Source: Actinoplanes ianthinogenes
GTDB lineage: Bacteria; Actinomycetota; Actinomycetes; Mycobacteriales; Micromonosporaceae
Direction: 5' to 3'
Length of the DNA stretch: 64,000 nucleotides
Assembly (NCBI RefSeq): GCF_018324205.1
Contig: NZ_AP023356.1
Coordinates: 1,364,001-1,428,000, forward strand
Part shown: one piece after another, positions 1-8,378 of the stretch
Layout of the letters: the number at the start of each line of letters is the position of its first letter
How positions within the stretch are numbered: position 1 is the stretch's first letter
Position numbers and translations under genes: made by a program
The notes under the pieces: generated by a model
The model's input: only the letters and a program-made list of their open reading frames with translations
Told to the model about the DNA's origin: nothing
Database searches by the model: none

Positions 1-922
1 CCAGCTCGGTGCGACCGGAGCCGAGCAGGCCGGCCAGGCCGACCACCTCGCCCTCGTGGATGGTCAGGTCGAACGGGGCGATCGCACCCGTCCGGCCGAC
101 CCCCGTGGCCTGCAGGATCGGCTGGGCGTTGGCGGACCTGGTCCGGGACCGCTGGGCCTTGTCCTCCAGGCCCTCCAGCGTCGCCAGCGCCTTGCCGATC
201 ATCTTCTCGACCAGCTGCACCTGGGGCAGTTCGGCGGTCTGGTACTCGCCGATCAGCTGGCCGTTGCGCAGCACGGTGAGCCGGTCGGAGATCTCGTAGA
301 TCTGGTCGAGGAAGTGCGAGACGAACAGGATCGCCACGCCCTCGGACTTGAGCCGGCGCATCACCCGGAACAGTTGCTCGACCTCGGAGGCGTCCAGGCT
401 GGAGGTGGGCTCGTCGAGGATCAGGACCCGCGCCTCGATGTCGACCGCCCGGGCGATCGCCACCATCTGCTGGATGGCCAGCGAGTAGGTGCTCAGCGGC
501 GCGGACACGTCCAGGTCCAGGTCGAGCCGCTGGAGCAGCTCGGCGGCCCGGCGGCGCATCTGCCCCCAGCGGATCTTGCCGAAGGTCCGCGGCTCCCGGC
601 CGATGAAGATGTTCTCCGCGACGGTGAGGTTGGTGCAGAGGTTGACCTCTTGGTAGACGGTGCTGATGCCCGCCTTCTGGGCGGCCAGCGGCCCGGTGAT
701 CCGGACGACCTCACCGCCCAGCTTGATGTCGCCGCCGTCGATCTCGTAGACGCCGGTGAGCACCTTGATCAGGGTGGATTTGCCGGCGCCGTTCTCCCCC
801 ATCAGGGCGTGCACCTCGCCGGGGAACAAACGGAAGTCGACGCCGTCCAGGGCGACGACGCCGGGGAAGACCTTGCGAATGCCGGCCATCTCGAGGACCG
901 GTTTTGTGGTGGGTTCGCCCAT
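1..922 (-). CDS. ytfR: Sugar ABC transporter ATP-binding protein, YtfR-like (3' end beyond window)
   Basis: ATP-hydrolysing subunit of a carbohydrate importer of the two-ABC-cassette (MglA/RbsA/YtfR) type, acting at the inner face of the membrane. About 307 residues are visible: Walker A GENGAGKST near residue 42, Q-loop YQEVN, a degenerate signature (SLAIQQ), Walker B VLILDEPTSSLD, then the start of the second cassette (LAGLLGSGRTE) running off the left edge. From memory, stretches such as FIGREP and FLDQIYEISDRLTVLRNG match E. coli YtfR closely. It lies downstream of the YtfQ-like binding protein, separated by a strong hairpin. Permease genes are expected further left. ATG start at 922. Confidence 0.93.
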   Translation of the reverse strand, partial: MGEPTTKPVLEMAGIRKVFPGVVALDGVDFRLFPGEVHALMGENGAGKSTLIKVLTGVYEIDGGDIKLGGEVVRITGPLAAQKAGISTVYQEVNLCTNLTVAENIFIGREPRTFGKIRWGQMRRRAAELLQRLDLDLDVSAPLSTYSLAIQQMVAIARAVDIEARVLILDEPTSSLDASEVEQLFRVMRRLKSEGVAILFVSHFLDQIYEISDRLTVLRNGQLIGEYQTAELPQVQLVEKMIGKALATLEGLEDKAQRSRTRSANAQPILQATGVGRTGAIAPFDLTIHEGEVVGLAGLLGSGRTEL

Positions 923-941
923 CGTGCGCTCCGTTCCGCGC

Positions 942-980
942 GGTGCGGTCCACCCCGAGGGCCTCGGGGTGGACCGCACC
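942..980. promoter_or_regulatory. Perfect 18-bp intergenic hairpin between ytfQ and ytfR
   Basis: The arms at 942-959 and 963-980 are exact inverted complements with a 3-nt loop, located between the stop of the binding-protein gene and the start of the ATPase gene. Hairpins here typically protect upstream mRNA or partly terminate transcription, which raises the binding protein over the membrane components. The structure is seen; the role is inferred. There is no T-run, so full termination is less likely. Confidence 0.75.
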
Positions 981-989
981 TGCCGTGAA

Positions 990-1979
990 TCAGTACTGGC
1001 GGGTCGGGAGAGCGGCCTTGGCCTGCTCCTGGGTGAAGGTCGTCTCCTGGGTGAGGACCCGCTGCGGGACCTCCTCCTTGTTCTTGACCTTCTTGGCCAG
1101 GTCCATCAGCTGCGGGCCGAGGAGCGGGCTGCACTCCACGATGAAGTTGATCTTGCCCTCGGAGAGCGCCGTCATGCCGTCCTTGACCGCGTCCACCGTG
1201 ATGATCTGGATGTCCTTGCCCGGCTTCTTGCCGGCCGCCTCGATCGCCTCGATGGCACCGAGACCCATGTCGTCATTGTGCGCGTAGAGCACGTCGATGT
1301 CCGGGGTGGACTGCAGGATGCTCTGCATCACCGTCTTGCCCTCGGCCCGGGTGAAGTTGCCGGACTGGGACTTGACGATCTTGATGTTCGGGTTCGCCTT
1401 GATCGCCTCGGCGAAGCCCTTCTGCCGGTCGATCGCCGGCGCGGAGCCGACGGTGCCCTGCAGCTCGACGACGTTCACCGGGCCGGTCTTGCCCTCGTTC
1501 TGCTTGACCAGCCAGTCGCCGGCCTCCTTGCCCTCCTTGACGAAGTCCGAGCCGAGGAAGGTCTTGTACAGCGAGGTGTCCTGCGAGTCGACCGCGCGGT
1601 CGGTCAGGATCACCGGGATGCCGGCGTCCTTGGCGTCCTTGAGCACCGAGTCCCAGCCGGAGGTGACCACCGGCGAGAACGCGATGACGTCGACCTTCTG
1701 CGTGATGAAGCCGCGGATCGCCTCGATCTGCTTCTCCTGCTTGCCCTGGGCGTCGGAGAACTTCAGGTCGACGCCCTCCTTCGCGGCGGAGTCCTGGATC
1801 GACTTGGTGTTGGCGGTACGCCAGCCGCTCTCCGCGCCGACCTGGGAGAAGCCCATCACCAGCTTGTCGCTGCTCGAACCGCCCGAGCTGGCGGTGTCGT
1901 CGCTCTTGTCGCCACAGCCGGCGAGTGCCGACACGGCCAGCAGGCCCGTCAGCGCCGCCGCCATCATCTTCACGCGCAC
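990..1979 (-). CDS. ytfQ: Sugar-binding lipoprotein, YtfQ-like (galactofuranose-type)
   Basis: Extracytoplasmic substrate-binding protein of the pentose/hexose family (Peripla_BP_4), feeding the adjacent ATPase. The signal peptide ends in lipobox LAGC, so it is lipid-anchored. Motifs GFSQVGAESGWR, VVELQGTVGSAPAIDRQKG and YAHNDDMGLGAIEAI match, from memory, E. coli YtfQ, the galactofuranose-binding protein, at near-identical spacing. Start choice: GGAGG at 1989-1985 sits 5 nt before GTG 1979; the ATG at 1982 would leave only 2 nt. Length 329 aa is normal. Substrate is inferred; in actinobacteria related systems may take arabinose-type furanoses, and araD lies 6 kb away. Confidence 0.93.
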   Translation of the reverse strand: MRVKMMAAALTGLLAVSALAGCGDKSDDTASSGGSSSDKLVMGFSQVGAESGWRTANTKSIQDSAAKEGVDLKFSDAQGKQEKQIEAIRGFITQKVDVIAFSPVVTSGWDSVLKDAKDAGIPVILTDRAVDSQDTSLYKTFLGSDFVKEGKEAGDWLVKQNEGKTGPVNVVELQGTVGSAPAIDRQKGFAEAIKANPNIKIVKSQSGNFTRAEGKTVMQSILQSTPDIDVLYAHNDDMGLGAIEAIEAAGKKPGKDIQIITVDAVKDGMTALSEGKINFIVECSPLLGPQLMDLAKKVKNKEEVPQRVLTQETTFTQEQAKAALPTRQY

Positions 1980-1994
1980 CATTACCTCCATAAC

Positions 1995-2008
1995 TGTTAC
2001 CGTTAACA
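1995..2008. promoter_or_regulatory. LacI-type operator in front of ytfQ
   Basis: TGTTACCGTTAACA is a near-palindrome of the TGTTAnCGnTAACA kind used by actinobacterial LacI-family repressors. It sits just upstream of the ytfQ Shine-Dalgarno and within 200 bp of the divergent LacI gene. The sequence is seen; regulator assignment is inferred from position and family. Confidence 0.6.
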
Positions 2009-2093
2009 AACAAGCCAGCGCCTGACAGCACGAGTCAAAGCTGGGGAGATTGCCGAGTCGCTGCGACCGCGGTCACAGCTTGCGTTTCGTGAG

Positions 2094-2107
2094 TGTTACC
2101 GTTCTCA
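2094..2107. promoter_or_regulatory. Second LacI-type half-operator
   Basis: TGTTACCGTTCTCA repeats the first 10 bases of the operator at 1995-2008 exactly, about 99 bp away and in the same orientation, in the divergent promoter region between ytfQ and the LacI gene. The right half is degenerate. Two spaced sites would suit looping or autoregulation. Confidence 0.45.
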
Positions 2108-2205
2108 ACGTGCGCGTCAAGAGATCAGTTTCGCTGTTTCAGCCAGATTGCAAGAACGGCGTTATCACTCGCAGCCATCACCCGGTCACCTGGTAGACAC
2201 GTCCA

Positions 2206-3303
2206 ATGCCGACCTCGGACCCGGCGCCGGACCTGGAACCGGCTGCCCACATGCCCTCACCCGCCCCTCGGCCGCGATCCGGCAAAGAGCGGGGAAGCGT
2301 CATGCGTGACGTCGCGAAACTGGCCGGCGTGTCCCACCAGACCGTCTCCCGCGTGATCAACGAGCATCCCAACGTTCGGGCGGAAACCCGGGAACGCGTG
2401 CTCGCCGCGATGCGCTCGCTCAACTACCGGCGCAACCTCGCGGCCCGCACGCTGGCCACCCGCGAGTCCGGCACGCTCGGCATCATCGGCTTCGAGACCA
2501 CGCTCTTCGGCCCGGAGTCGATGCTTTACGGCATCGAGAGCGCCGCGCGGGCCGCCGGATACCTGGTCAGCGTCGCGACCGTGCGCGAGCTGGCGCACCG
2601 CCCGGTCCTGGAAGCGGTCGACCGGCTCGCGCAGCACGACGTCGACGGGATCATCGCGATCGCCCCGAAACCCGCCGTCACCACCGCGCTCACCCACGCG
2701 CCGACCGGTTTGGCGTGCGTCGCGGTGGGCGGCGCCGGTTCCGGCTCCGAGCCGTTCCCTACGGTACGCGTGGACAACGCGGCCGGGGCTCGCATCGCCA
2801 CCCAGCACCTGCTCGACCTGGGCCACGCCACGGTGCACCATGCGGCCGGGCCGCCCGACTGGCCCGAGGCGCAGGCCCGGGTGGACGGGTGGCGCGAGAC
2901 GCTGTACGCGGCCGGGGCGGTGGTGCCGCCGGTGACGCCGGGCTGGTGGGACGCGGCGGCCGGTTACGAGCAGGGGCGGCGGCTGGCCGCTGATCCGGCG
3001 GTGACGGCGGTGTTCTGCGCCAACGACCGGATCGCGCTGGGCATGCTGCGGGCGCTGCACGAGGCGGGGCGGCGGGTGCCGGAGGACGTGAGCGTGGTCG
3101 GGTTCGACGACATGCCGGACTCGGGGTACTTTCTGCCGCCGTTGACCACGGTGCACCAGGACTTCGCGGAGATGGGACGGCGCGCGTTGGCGCTGCTGCT
3201 GGACCACATGGCCTACGAGGACGGCGCCACCCCACTGGCGAACGTGGTGGTCGCCCCGGAGCTGGTGCTGCGCGGGAGCACAGCCCCGCGGCACACCCCC
3301 TGA
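2206..3303 (+). CDS. LacI-family transcriptional regulator
   Basis: Likely repressor of the divergent Ytf-type sugar transporter. The N-terminal helix-turn-helix reads MRDVAKLAGVSHQTVSRVIN, followed by the hinge helix (NLAARTLATRESGTLGIIG) and a periplasmic-binding-like effector domain ending with VPEDVSVVGFDDMPDSGYF and TTVHQDFAEMG, all diagnostic of the family. The reading frame gives 365 aa from ATG 2206, but ATG 2302 starts exactly at the helix-turn-helix and has GGGGAAG upstream, so the first 32 residues may not be translated. Operator-like sequences lie between it and ytfQ. Confidence 0.93.
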   Translation: MPTSDPAPDLEPAAHMPSPAPRPRSGKERGSVMRDVAKLAGVSHQTVSRVINEHPNVRAETRERVLAAMRSLNYRRNLAARTLATRESGTLGIIGFETTLFGPESMLYGIESAARAAGYLVSVATVRELAHRPVLEAVDRLAQHDVDGIIAIAPKPAVTTALTHAPTGLACVAVGGAGSGSEPFPTVRVDNAAGARIATQHLLDLGHATVHHAAGPPDWPEAQARVDGWRETLYAAGAVVPPVTPGWWDAAAGYEQGRRLAADPAVTAVFCANDRIALGMLRALHEAGRRVPEDVSVVGFDDMPDSGYFLPPLTTVHQDFAEMGRRALALLLDHMAYEDGATPLANVVVAPELVLRGSTAPRHTP

Positions 3304-3912
3304 TCCCGCTCACTCCCACCCTGGGTCGATCCTGATCACCCGCAACGGTGAATGAACCCGCACCCGCCCGGCCATCGCCGTTACAGTCCGAGGGGTGCTC
3401 GACGGCGACACACGGTCATCGATCGACCCGGCACCCTGCCGGGCTCGCCGAGCGTGCCGGTTGTCCGATATCGTCGGTGGCCCAGGTTGCTCGTGCGCGG
3501 CGCTCGTGCGCCGCGGGGCCCAGACGTTCTTGCCGGGACGCCGTGCCTTCTGGACGCCGCCTCCATCCGCCTGCCCGCGGACGTTGGTTCATCCCAGGTG
3601 TGCCGACACCGGGTTGCAGCGCACCACCTGTCCCGACAACGCTCAGCCTCCTGTCGCGACGAGGGTCCAGCCCGGTTGCCCCTACACCGGTTCAGCCCAC
3701 CGCCTGTCTCGACAGCGGCCCAGCCCAGTTGTCCCTACCCCGGTTCAGCCCACCCCCTGTCTCGACACCGGCCCAGCCCAGTTGCCCCGGGCGCCCGGCC
3801 GGCTCTTTCCCTCCACGCGCATCACGAAATTTCAGGAGGTTTGGACAACTCTCCGTCCGTCAGATTTGAACCAGAGGCCGCTGAACTGCTGCGTTGAGCG
3901 ACGAAAGGACCG
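3304..3912. repeat. Intergenic region with degenerate 54-bp tandem repeat
   Basis: No convincing gene is seen in these 609 bases; the open frames overlap one another and are C/P/R/S-rich, as expected of GC-rich noncoding DNA. Two good copies of a 54-bp unit start at 3685 and 3739 (CCGGTTCAGCCCACC, then CTGTCTCGACA, then GGCCCAGCCCAGTTG), with one or two decayed copies upstream from about 3605. The promoter of the following gene should lie between about 3800 and 3905. Confidence 0.55.
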
Positions 3913-5238
3913 GTGATCGCGTTGGGATCAGAATCCGGATTTCCCGGAAACATCCCTGGATGGCTAGGCCGCCGCAGGCACCCCCGGCTCTCCGGCACAC
4001 TCCGCATCCGCGACGCCCTCGGTCATGACGTCACCGTCCCGCTCCGCGGCCGAGCCGCCGTCCTCACCACCGGTGGCACCGGACTGACCGGCCGGGGCGA
4101 AGTCTGGGCCGTCCACACCGATCCGGACGCCAGCACCACCAGCCTGATGATCTGTTACGGCCGAACCAACGCCACCGACACCCGCGAATCCGGCATCTGC
4201 CCACCCGGCGCCACCGTCACTCTCGCCGGCACCCAGTTCACCTGGCACTGCCCAAGCCCACACCCGGAACCACCCGCCACCTCCAGCTCAAGCCCCAAGC
4301 CGCCCGCTGTCAGCTCAATCCCCCAGCCGCCCGCTGTCAGCTCAAGCCCAGCACCTCCAGCCGGAAGTCCGATCGCGGCACCGCGACCCGCGAGCTCAAC
4401 CCCAGCATCGCCGGCGGCACGCCCCCTTTCAGCACCGCCGGTGGCACGCCCTCTTTCAGCACCGCCGGTCGCCGACCCAACGCCCACATCGCCGGTCGCC
4501 ATCCCGCTGCCCCGATCCGCCCCGGCCGACCAGACCGCCACGAGCGCCGCAGCCTCGAAGCGCCAGGAACCCGAAAACGCCGCAGCCACCGCGATGCACG
4601 ACGCCGGCCCCACTGCATCCGACCGGACCGAAGAGACCAGTCACCCCGGCAACCCCGGCACTCGAAATGACGCAGTCACCCACGGCAGCGACACCACAGA
4701 CCCTGTAGCCCCAGAAAGCACCGCGACTACAGACCCCGCCGCCTCGGGAAACACCGCAACCACCAACCTCGCCGCCCCAGAAAGCACCGCAACCACCAAC
4801 CCCGCCGCCCCGGGAAACACCGCAACCACCAACCTCGCCGCCCCAGAAAGCACCGCAACCACCAACCCCGCCGCGCCAGGAAACACCGCAACCACAGACC
4901 CCGCAGGCCCAGACAGCAAAGACACCATCACAGACAGCCGCAACCGTAGAGCCGCCGCAGCCAGCCACAGCAGCGACATCACAGACGGCGCAGCCAGCCA
5001 CAGCAGCGACACCACAGACGGCGCAGCCAGCCACAGCCCCGGCGTCGGCATCACCACAGCTGCCGATAGCCCCGACACGGGAACCGCCGATGCCACCGGG
5101 AGCCGCGAAACCGGCAACCTCGCCCCGCTGGCCGGCCGTGACCCGAGCCCGAACCGCAACGTTAGGCCGCCCCTCCCCCGAGCCGGCAACCGCCGATCCG
5201 CGACTCCCGGATCACGGCGACCCTCGCCCGAGTTCTGA
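3913..5238 (+). CDS. Hypothetical protein with long Ala/Thr/Pro/Ser repeat tail
   Basis: No family recognised. GTG start with AAAGGA 5 nt upstream. Residues about 15-115 form a plausible folded beta-rich domain (IRDALGHDVTVPL, GEVWAVHTD, FTWHC). The remaining 320 residues are low complexity: Ser/Pro-rich, then six copies of an 11-residue unit (TATTNPAAPGN alternating with TATTNLAAPES, DNA 4720-4917) and two to three copies of AASHSSDTTDG (from about 4959). No signal peptide or membrane anchor is visible. The opposite strand is also open but overlaps the next gene in the wrong frame. Existence is moderately sure; function unknown. Confidence 0.55.
   Translation: MIALGSESGFPGNIPGWLGRRRHPRLSGTLRIRDALGHDVTVPLRGRAAVLTTGGTGLTGRGEVWAVHTDPDASTTSLMICYGRTNATDTRESGICPPGATVTLAGTQFTWHCPSPHPEPPATSSSSPKPPAVSSIPQPPAVSSSPAPPAGSPIAAPRPASSTPASPAARPLSAPPVARPLSAPPVADPTPTSPVAIPLPRSAPADQTATSAAASKRQEPENAAATAMHDAGPTASDRTEETSHPGNPGTRNDAVTHGSDTTDPVAPESTATTDPAASGNTATTNLAAPESTATTNPAAPGNTATTNLAAPESTATTNPAAPGNTATTDPAGPDSKDTITDSRNRRAAAASHSSDITDGAASHSSDTTDGAASHSPGVGITTAADSPDTGTADATGSRETGNLAPLAGRDPSPNRNVRPPLPRAGNRRSATPGSRRPSPEF
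4720..4917 (+). repeat. 33-bp in-frame minisatellite (six units)
   Basis: Six 33-bp units, alternating as 66-bp pairs, encode 11-residue repeats in the hypothetical gene 3913-5238. Near-identity between alternate units suggests recent expansion of a two-unit block. Confidence 0.8.
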
Positions 5239-5295
5239 AGGGCCCCTCCCCCAGCCCACGAACAGCCGGCGCCTGTCGGCCTAGGTGGTCCTGGC

Positions 5296-6228
5296 CTAAG
5301 TGACCTCAGCGACAAGGTCGCGGAAGGTGGCGAAGGCAGGCTTCGGCGTGTAGTCGTCGCGGAGAAGACCCAGCTGAAACAACGGGTTGGGGGTGGCGGA
5401 ATTGGCGTCGCGCAGGGCGTGGTGTTCGTAGGTGTCGATGTTGAGGCGGCCGGCGTGCACGGCCACCAGCTTGACGACCAGGGACACCACCTCGGCCTGG
5501 CGGGCCTCGGAGCGGCCCGGCCCGGTGCCCCAGCCATGCTCGGAGATGTGGATCGGAACGGTGTCCGGCAGGCCGGCCGCGGCCAGGCTCTGGGTGCGGA
5601 ATGCCGTCAAGGCGGCGGTGACCACCTCGGACAAGTGGTCGGGCGCGATGGGACGGAAGACGTCCGGGAAGAAGTCGAGACCCACGTAGTCGACGGCGGC
5701 GCGGAACTCGTCGCCGCCGCGTTTGCCGAGGTCGGTCCAGAATTCCTGGGCCGGATCGAAGTCCAGGGTGGAGTTGCAGCCGATCTGGACATCCAGCCCC
5801 AGACGGCCGGCCTCGCGTCTGGCCTCGAGAACGCCGGTGATCAGAGCGTCGCGGACCACCGGGGAGCCGCCGTCACCGCCGAGGCCTGCTTGATTCGGCT
5901 CCTCGGTGATCTGGAGGCAGGCCAGACGCTCGCCGTGCAACCGCAGCTGAGTGCGGAGGAAGTCGTGCCAGCCGGTGAGGTCGGGGTTGTGTGAGCGGAA
6001 GCAGGTGACCAGGTCGAGCCGGCGGTGGGCGCCCACGAACTGGGCTGGATCGGGCGGGGCCTCGGGGACTCGGGGCGGCTCGTCGGCGTAGTGAACATAG
6101 CCACGGACCAGGGAGACGGCCAGCTCGTCCAGGGCGGCCGCGATCCTGGCCGGGTCATCGGGCGGGCCCTGGGTCTCGGGGTCGTCGGTGACGTGACCGC
6201 CCGGGTAGATGCCGAAGGTGAGAGTCAT
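5296..6228 (-). CDS. TIM-barrel glycoside hydrolase-like protein
   Basis: Probably a soluble clan-A-type glycosidase of 310 residues. Supporting motifs are LQITEEPNQAG, fitting an acid/base glutamate at the end of strand 4, and IHISEHGWGTG, fitting a nucleophile glutamate at strand 7, with YVGLDFFPDVF between. No signal peptide is visible, so action is cytoplasmic if the start (ATG 6228, chosen because MTLTFGIYPGG begins the first strand) is right. It is transcribed divergently from a TetR regulator 63 bp away, which may control it. Exact family and substrate were not recognised. Confidence 0.65.
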   Translation of the reverse strand: MTLTFGIYPGGHVTDDPETQGPPDDPARIAAALDELAVSLVRGYVHYADEPPRVPEAPPDPAQFVGAHRRLDLVTCFRSHNPDLTGWHDFLRTQLRLHGERLACLQITEEPNQAGLGGDGGSPVVRDALITGVLEARREAGRLGLDVQIGCNSTLDFDPAQEFWTDLGKRGGDEFRAAVDYVGLDFFPDVFRPIAPDHLSEVVTAALTAFRTQSLAAAGLPDTVPIHISEHGWGTGPGRSEARQAEVVSLVVKLVAVHAGRLNIDTYEHHALRDANSATPNPLFQLGLLRDDYTPKPAFATFRDLVAEVT

Positions 6229-6248
6229 GCCCGAAGCATAGGCACATT

Positions 6249-6284
6249 CTTGGGGTCGCACCAAGTTTTAAGTCGCGCTATTAT
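6249..6284 (+). promoter_or_regulatory. Promoter with TATTAT -10 and small dyad, possible leaderless start
   Basis: CTTGG at 6249-6253 and CCAAG at 6261-6265 form an inverted repeat in the short divergent region. TATTAT at 6279-6284 is a good -10 for the TetR gene, with ATG only 7 nt further on, so the mRNA may begin at the start codon. No Shine-Dalgarno is present, which fits a leaderless transcript. Inference from spacing. Confidence 0.45.
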
Positions 6285-6291
6285 TTCTGCC

Positions 6292-7038
6292 ATGGGGCTG
6301 CGGGAAGAGAAGAAGCAGGCGACCAGGACCGCGCTCGCGGACGCGGCGCTCAGGTTGTTCATGGAGCACGGGTTCGAGGGGGTCACCGTGGCCGACGTCG
6401 CGCACGTGGCGCGAGTCTCGGTCAACACGGTCTTCAACTACTTCCCGACGAAGGAGGACCTGTTCTTCGACCGGCAGGACGAGGTGATCGACCGGCTGCC
6501 GGCAGCGATCCGAGCGCGGGCGGCCGACGAGTCCATGGCAGCGGCAGCGCGGCGGGCGTTCCTGTCCGAGATCGACCGGCAGGAGGTGACGCTCGGGATG
6601 CATGCGGGGATCGCCGGGTTCTGGCGGGTGGTCGATGACAGCCCCTCGCTGCAGGGCGGCCTGCGGCGGCTGCGGGACCGGACGGAGTCCGCCCTGGCGG
6701 AGACCTTGCGCGAGGTGACCGACGCCGAGGAGGAGGACCCGATGCCCGAGGTCGCGGCCGCGATGCTGACAGCCGTCGACGCGGCGTTGCACGCCGAGAT
6801 CCGGAGACGGGTGCTGGCCGGTGAGCACCCTGACGCGATTCGGGAGAGGGTGCGCGAGATGGCCGAGGTCGGCTTCGAGGCACTGGAGCACGGTCTGGCG
6901 ACGTACGGAACAGGAGGCCATGCCGAGAAGGCGACAGGTGGCCACACCAAAAAGGCCGCAGGTAGCCGCGCGAAAAGGTCGACAGGCAGCAACGCCGGAA
7001 AGACAACGGGTAGCAACGCCGAGAAAGGCGCCAGGTGA
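6292..7038 (+). CDS. TetR-family regulator with octapeptide-repeat tail
   Basis: DNA-binding regulator of 248 residues. The N-terminal helix-turn-helix (FEGVTVADVAHVARVSVNTVFNYF, followed by KEDLFF) is typical of TetR. The ligand domain runs to about residue 207. The last 41 residues are five octapeptide repeats of the form G-[GS]-x-A-x-K-x-T, strongly basic, encoded by 24-bp DNA repeats. The stop codon lies inside the first unit of a noncoding 47-bp repeat array with related sequence, so the tail looks like an ORF extended by repeat DNA. The target is probably the divergent glycosidase-like gene. Confidence 0.88.
   Translation: MGLREEKKQATRTALADAALRLFMEHGFEGVTVADVAHVARVSVNTVFNYFPTKEDLFFDRQDEVIDRLPAAIRARAADESMAAAARRAFLSEIDRQEVTLGMHAGIAGFWRVVDDSPSLQGGLRRLRDRTESALAETLREVTDAEEEDPMPEVAAAMLTAVDAALHAEIRRRVLAGEHPDAIRERVREMAEVGFEALEHGLATYGTGGHAEKATGGHTKKAAGSRAKRSTGSNAGKTTGSNAEKGAR
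6913..7038 (+). repeat. 24-bp in-frame repeat in TetR tail
   Basis: Five 24-bp units encode GGHAEKAT, GGHTKKAA, GSRAKRST, GSNAGKTT and GSNAEKGA. The last unit (AACGCCGAGAAAGGCGCCAG) recurs almost exactly in the noncoding array downstream. Confidence 0.8.
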
Positions 7039-7269
7039 CCGCGAGGTCAGGGACGCGGACGACCACACCGGGAAGACGCCAAGTGATCCGCGGTAAGGAC
7101 GCGGACGACCACGCCGAGAAAGGCGCCAGATGACCGAGAGGTAAGGACGCGGACAGCCACGGCGGGAAGACGCCAGGTGACCGAGAGGTAAGGACGCGTA
7201 CGGCCACGCCGGGAAGATGCCAGGTGATCCGCGGTAAGGACGCGGACGGCCGCACCGGGAAGACGCCAG
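7035..7269. repeat. 47-bp tandem repeat array between convergent genes
   Basis: Five units begin at 7035, 7083, 7130, 7177 and 7224 (46-48 bp each). Common parts are GTGACCGAGAGGTAAGGACG and GCCACGCCGGGAAGACGCCAG. The array starts over the TetR stop codon and fills the space towards araD. The rest of 7270-7585 holds an 8-bp microsatellite and no recognisable gene. Confidence 0.85.
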
Positions 7270-7305
7270 GTGGCGACGCTGGGAAGACGATTCGTTAGCC
7301 GTGCC

Positions 7306-7350
7306 GACAGGGCGACAGGGCGACAGGGCGATAGGGCGATAGGGCGATAG
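7306..7350. repeat. 8-bp microsatellite
   Basis: GACAGGGC three times, then GATAGGGC twice, then a partial unit. The internal C-to-T switch is shared by the last units, showing unit-by-unit expansion. Confidence 0.85.
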
Positions 7351-7585
7351 CAAGTCGTACCGGAAGGGGAGGGTGACCGGAATGCTCACCGCGACCAGCG
7401 GGTTTTTGCCGGCCCGGGCGATGCTCCCAGCCACGCCCGGGCCGGCGGGTCGCACATCCCCCGGCGAACTCAGCAGAAGCCGGGAGAGGGCGGCCCGAGA
7501 GGGCCCACCCACGAGCACACCACGTTCTGTTCGGTGCCTGCCGATCGCTGCCGCGGCGACGGGCAACGGGTGCGCCCGGGGTGGG

Positions 7586-8299
7586 TCAGGACTTGACGGC
7601 CGGGTTGCCGTAGTAGGCGCCCGGACCGTGTTTGCGCTTGAAGTGGCGCTCCTGCAAGTGCTGCGGGGTGGACGCGGCGGGGTTCAGCGCGAGCGTCTTG
7701 AGCGCCATCTCGGCGACCGCCTCCACGATGATCGCGTGCTCGACCGACTTCTTCGCCGAGGCGCCCCAGGTGAACGGGCCGTGGTTGGCGACCAGGGCGG
7801 CCGGCATGGCGGCCGCGGCCTCGTCGTCGCCGATCAGCTCGATGATCACCTGGCCGGTGTTGAACTCGTAGTCGTGCGCGCACTCCTCCGGGGTCAGGCC
7901 CCGGGTCACCGGCACCGGGCCGTTGAACGTGTCGGCGTGCGTCGTGCCGAGCACCGGGATGTCCCGGTGCGCCTGGGCGAACGCGACCGCGTTGGTGGAG
8001 TGGGTGTGGGTGATGCCGCCGATCGACGGCCACGCCAGGTAGAAAGCGCGGTGCGACTCGGTGTCGACCGACGGGCGCAGGTCGCCGCCGAGCACCTTGC
8101 CGGTCTCCAGATCGATCGGGACCAGCATGTCCGGGGTGAGGTCGTCATACGACACGCCGGACGGCTTGATCAGGAAGTAGCCGCCCGCGCGATCCACGCC
8201 GCTGACGTTGCCCCAGGTGAGCTGGGCCAAGCCGGCCTTCGGGATCACCTGGTTGGCCAGCCATACGTCCTGGCGCAGGGCATCCGACCCGATCGTCAC
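7586..8299 (-). CDS. araD: L-ribulose-5-phosphate 4-epimerase
   Basis: Converts L-ribulose 5-phosphate to D-xylulose 5-phosphate in arabinose catabolism. The 237-residue class II aldolase/epimerase fold shows LTWGNVSGVDR, IKPSGVSYDDLTP (phosphate binding), zinc ligands in GITHTHSTNA and VANHGPFTWG, and a C-terminal HFKRKHGPGAYYG. GTG start at 8299 with AGAGGAAG upstream. It stands alone, without araA or araB in view, but its promoter carries two operator-like palindromes of the actinobacterial arabinose-repressor type. Confidence 0.95.
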   Translation of the reverse strand: MTIGSDALRQDVWLANQVIPKAGLAQLTWGNVSGVDRAGGYFLIKPSGVSYDDLTPDMLVPIDLETGKVLGGDLRPSVDTESHRAFYLAWPSIGGITHTHSTNAVAFAQAHRDIPVLGTTHADTFNGPVPVTRGLTPEECAHDYEFNTGQVIIELIGDDEAAAAMPAALVANHGPFTWGASAKKSVEHAIIVEAVAEMALKTLALNPAASTPQHLQERHFKRKHGPGAYYGNPAVKS

Positions 8300-8321
8300 G
8301 TCACCGCTTCCTCTCCCCGAT

Positions 8322-8335
8322 TGTTAGCGCTCACC
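8322..8335. promoter_or_regulatory. AraR/LacI-type operator upstream of araD
   Basis: TGTTAGCGCTCACC has the GCGC-centred palindrome of LacI-family arabinose operators (TGTTAGCGCTAACA, from general knowledge), with one degenerate arm. It lies 23 bp upstream of the araD start. Confidence 0.6.
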
Positions 8336-8378
8336 ATACCTGCTCCCCTACTCCAAGGTAATGCCTCGGTAGGTAGCT

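Noticed and set aside
3348..3916. Several overlapping plus-strand ORFs of 170-180 codons
   Set aside because: Three frames are open at once over tandem repeats, with Cys/Pro/Arg-rich translations unlike folded proteins.
4641..5537. Minus-strand frame opposite the repeat tail of the 3913-5238 gene
   Set aside because: It overlaps the glycosidase-like gene in another frame and its translation (LWLAAPSVVS repeats) is simply the complement of the plus-strand repeat.
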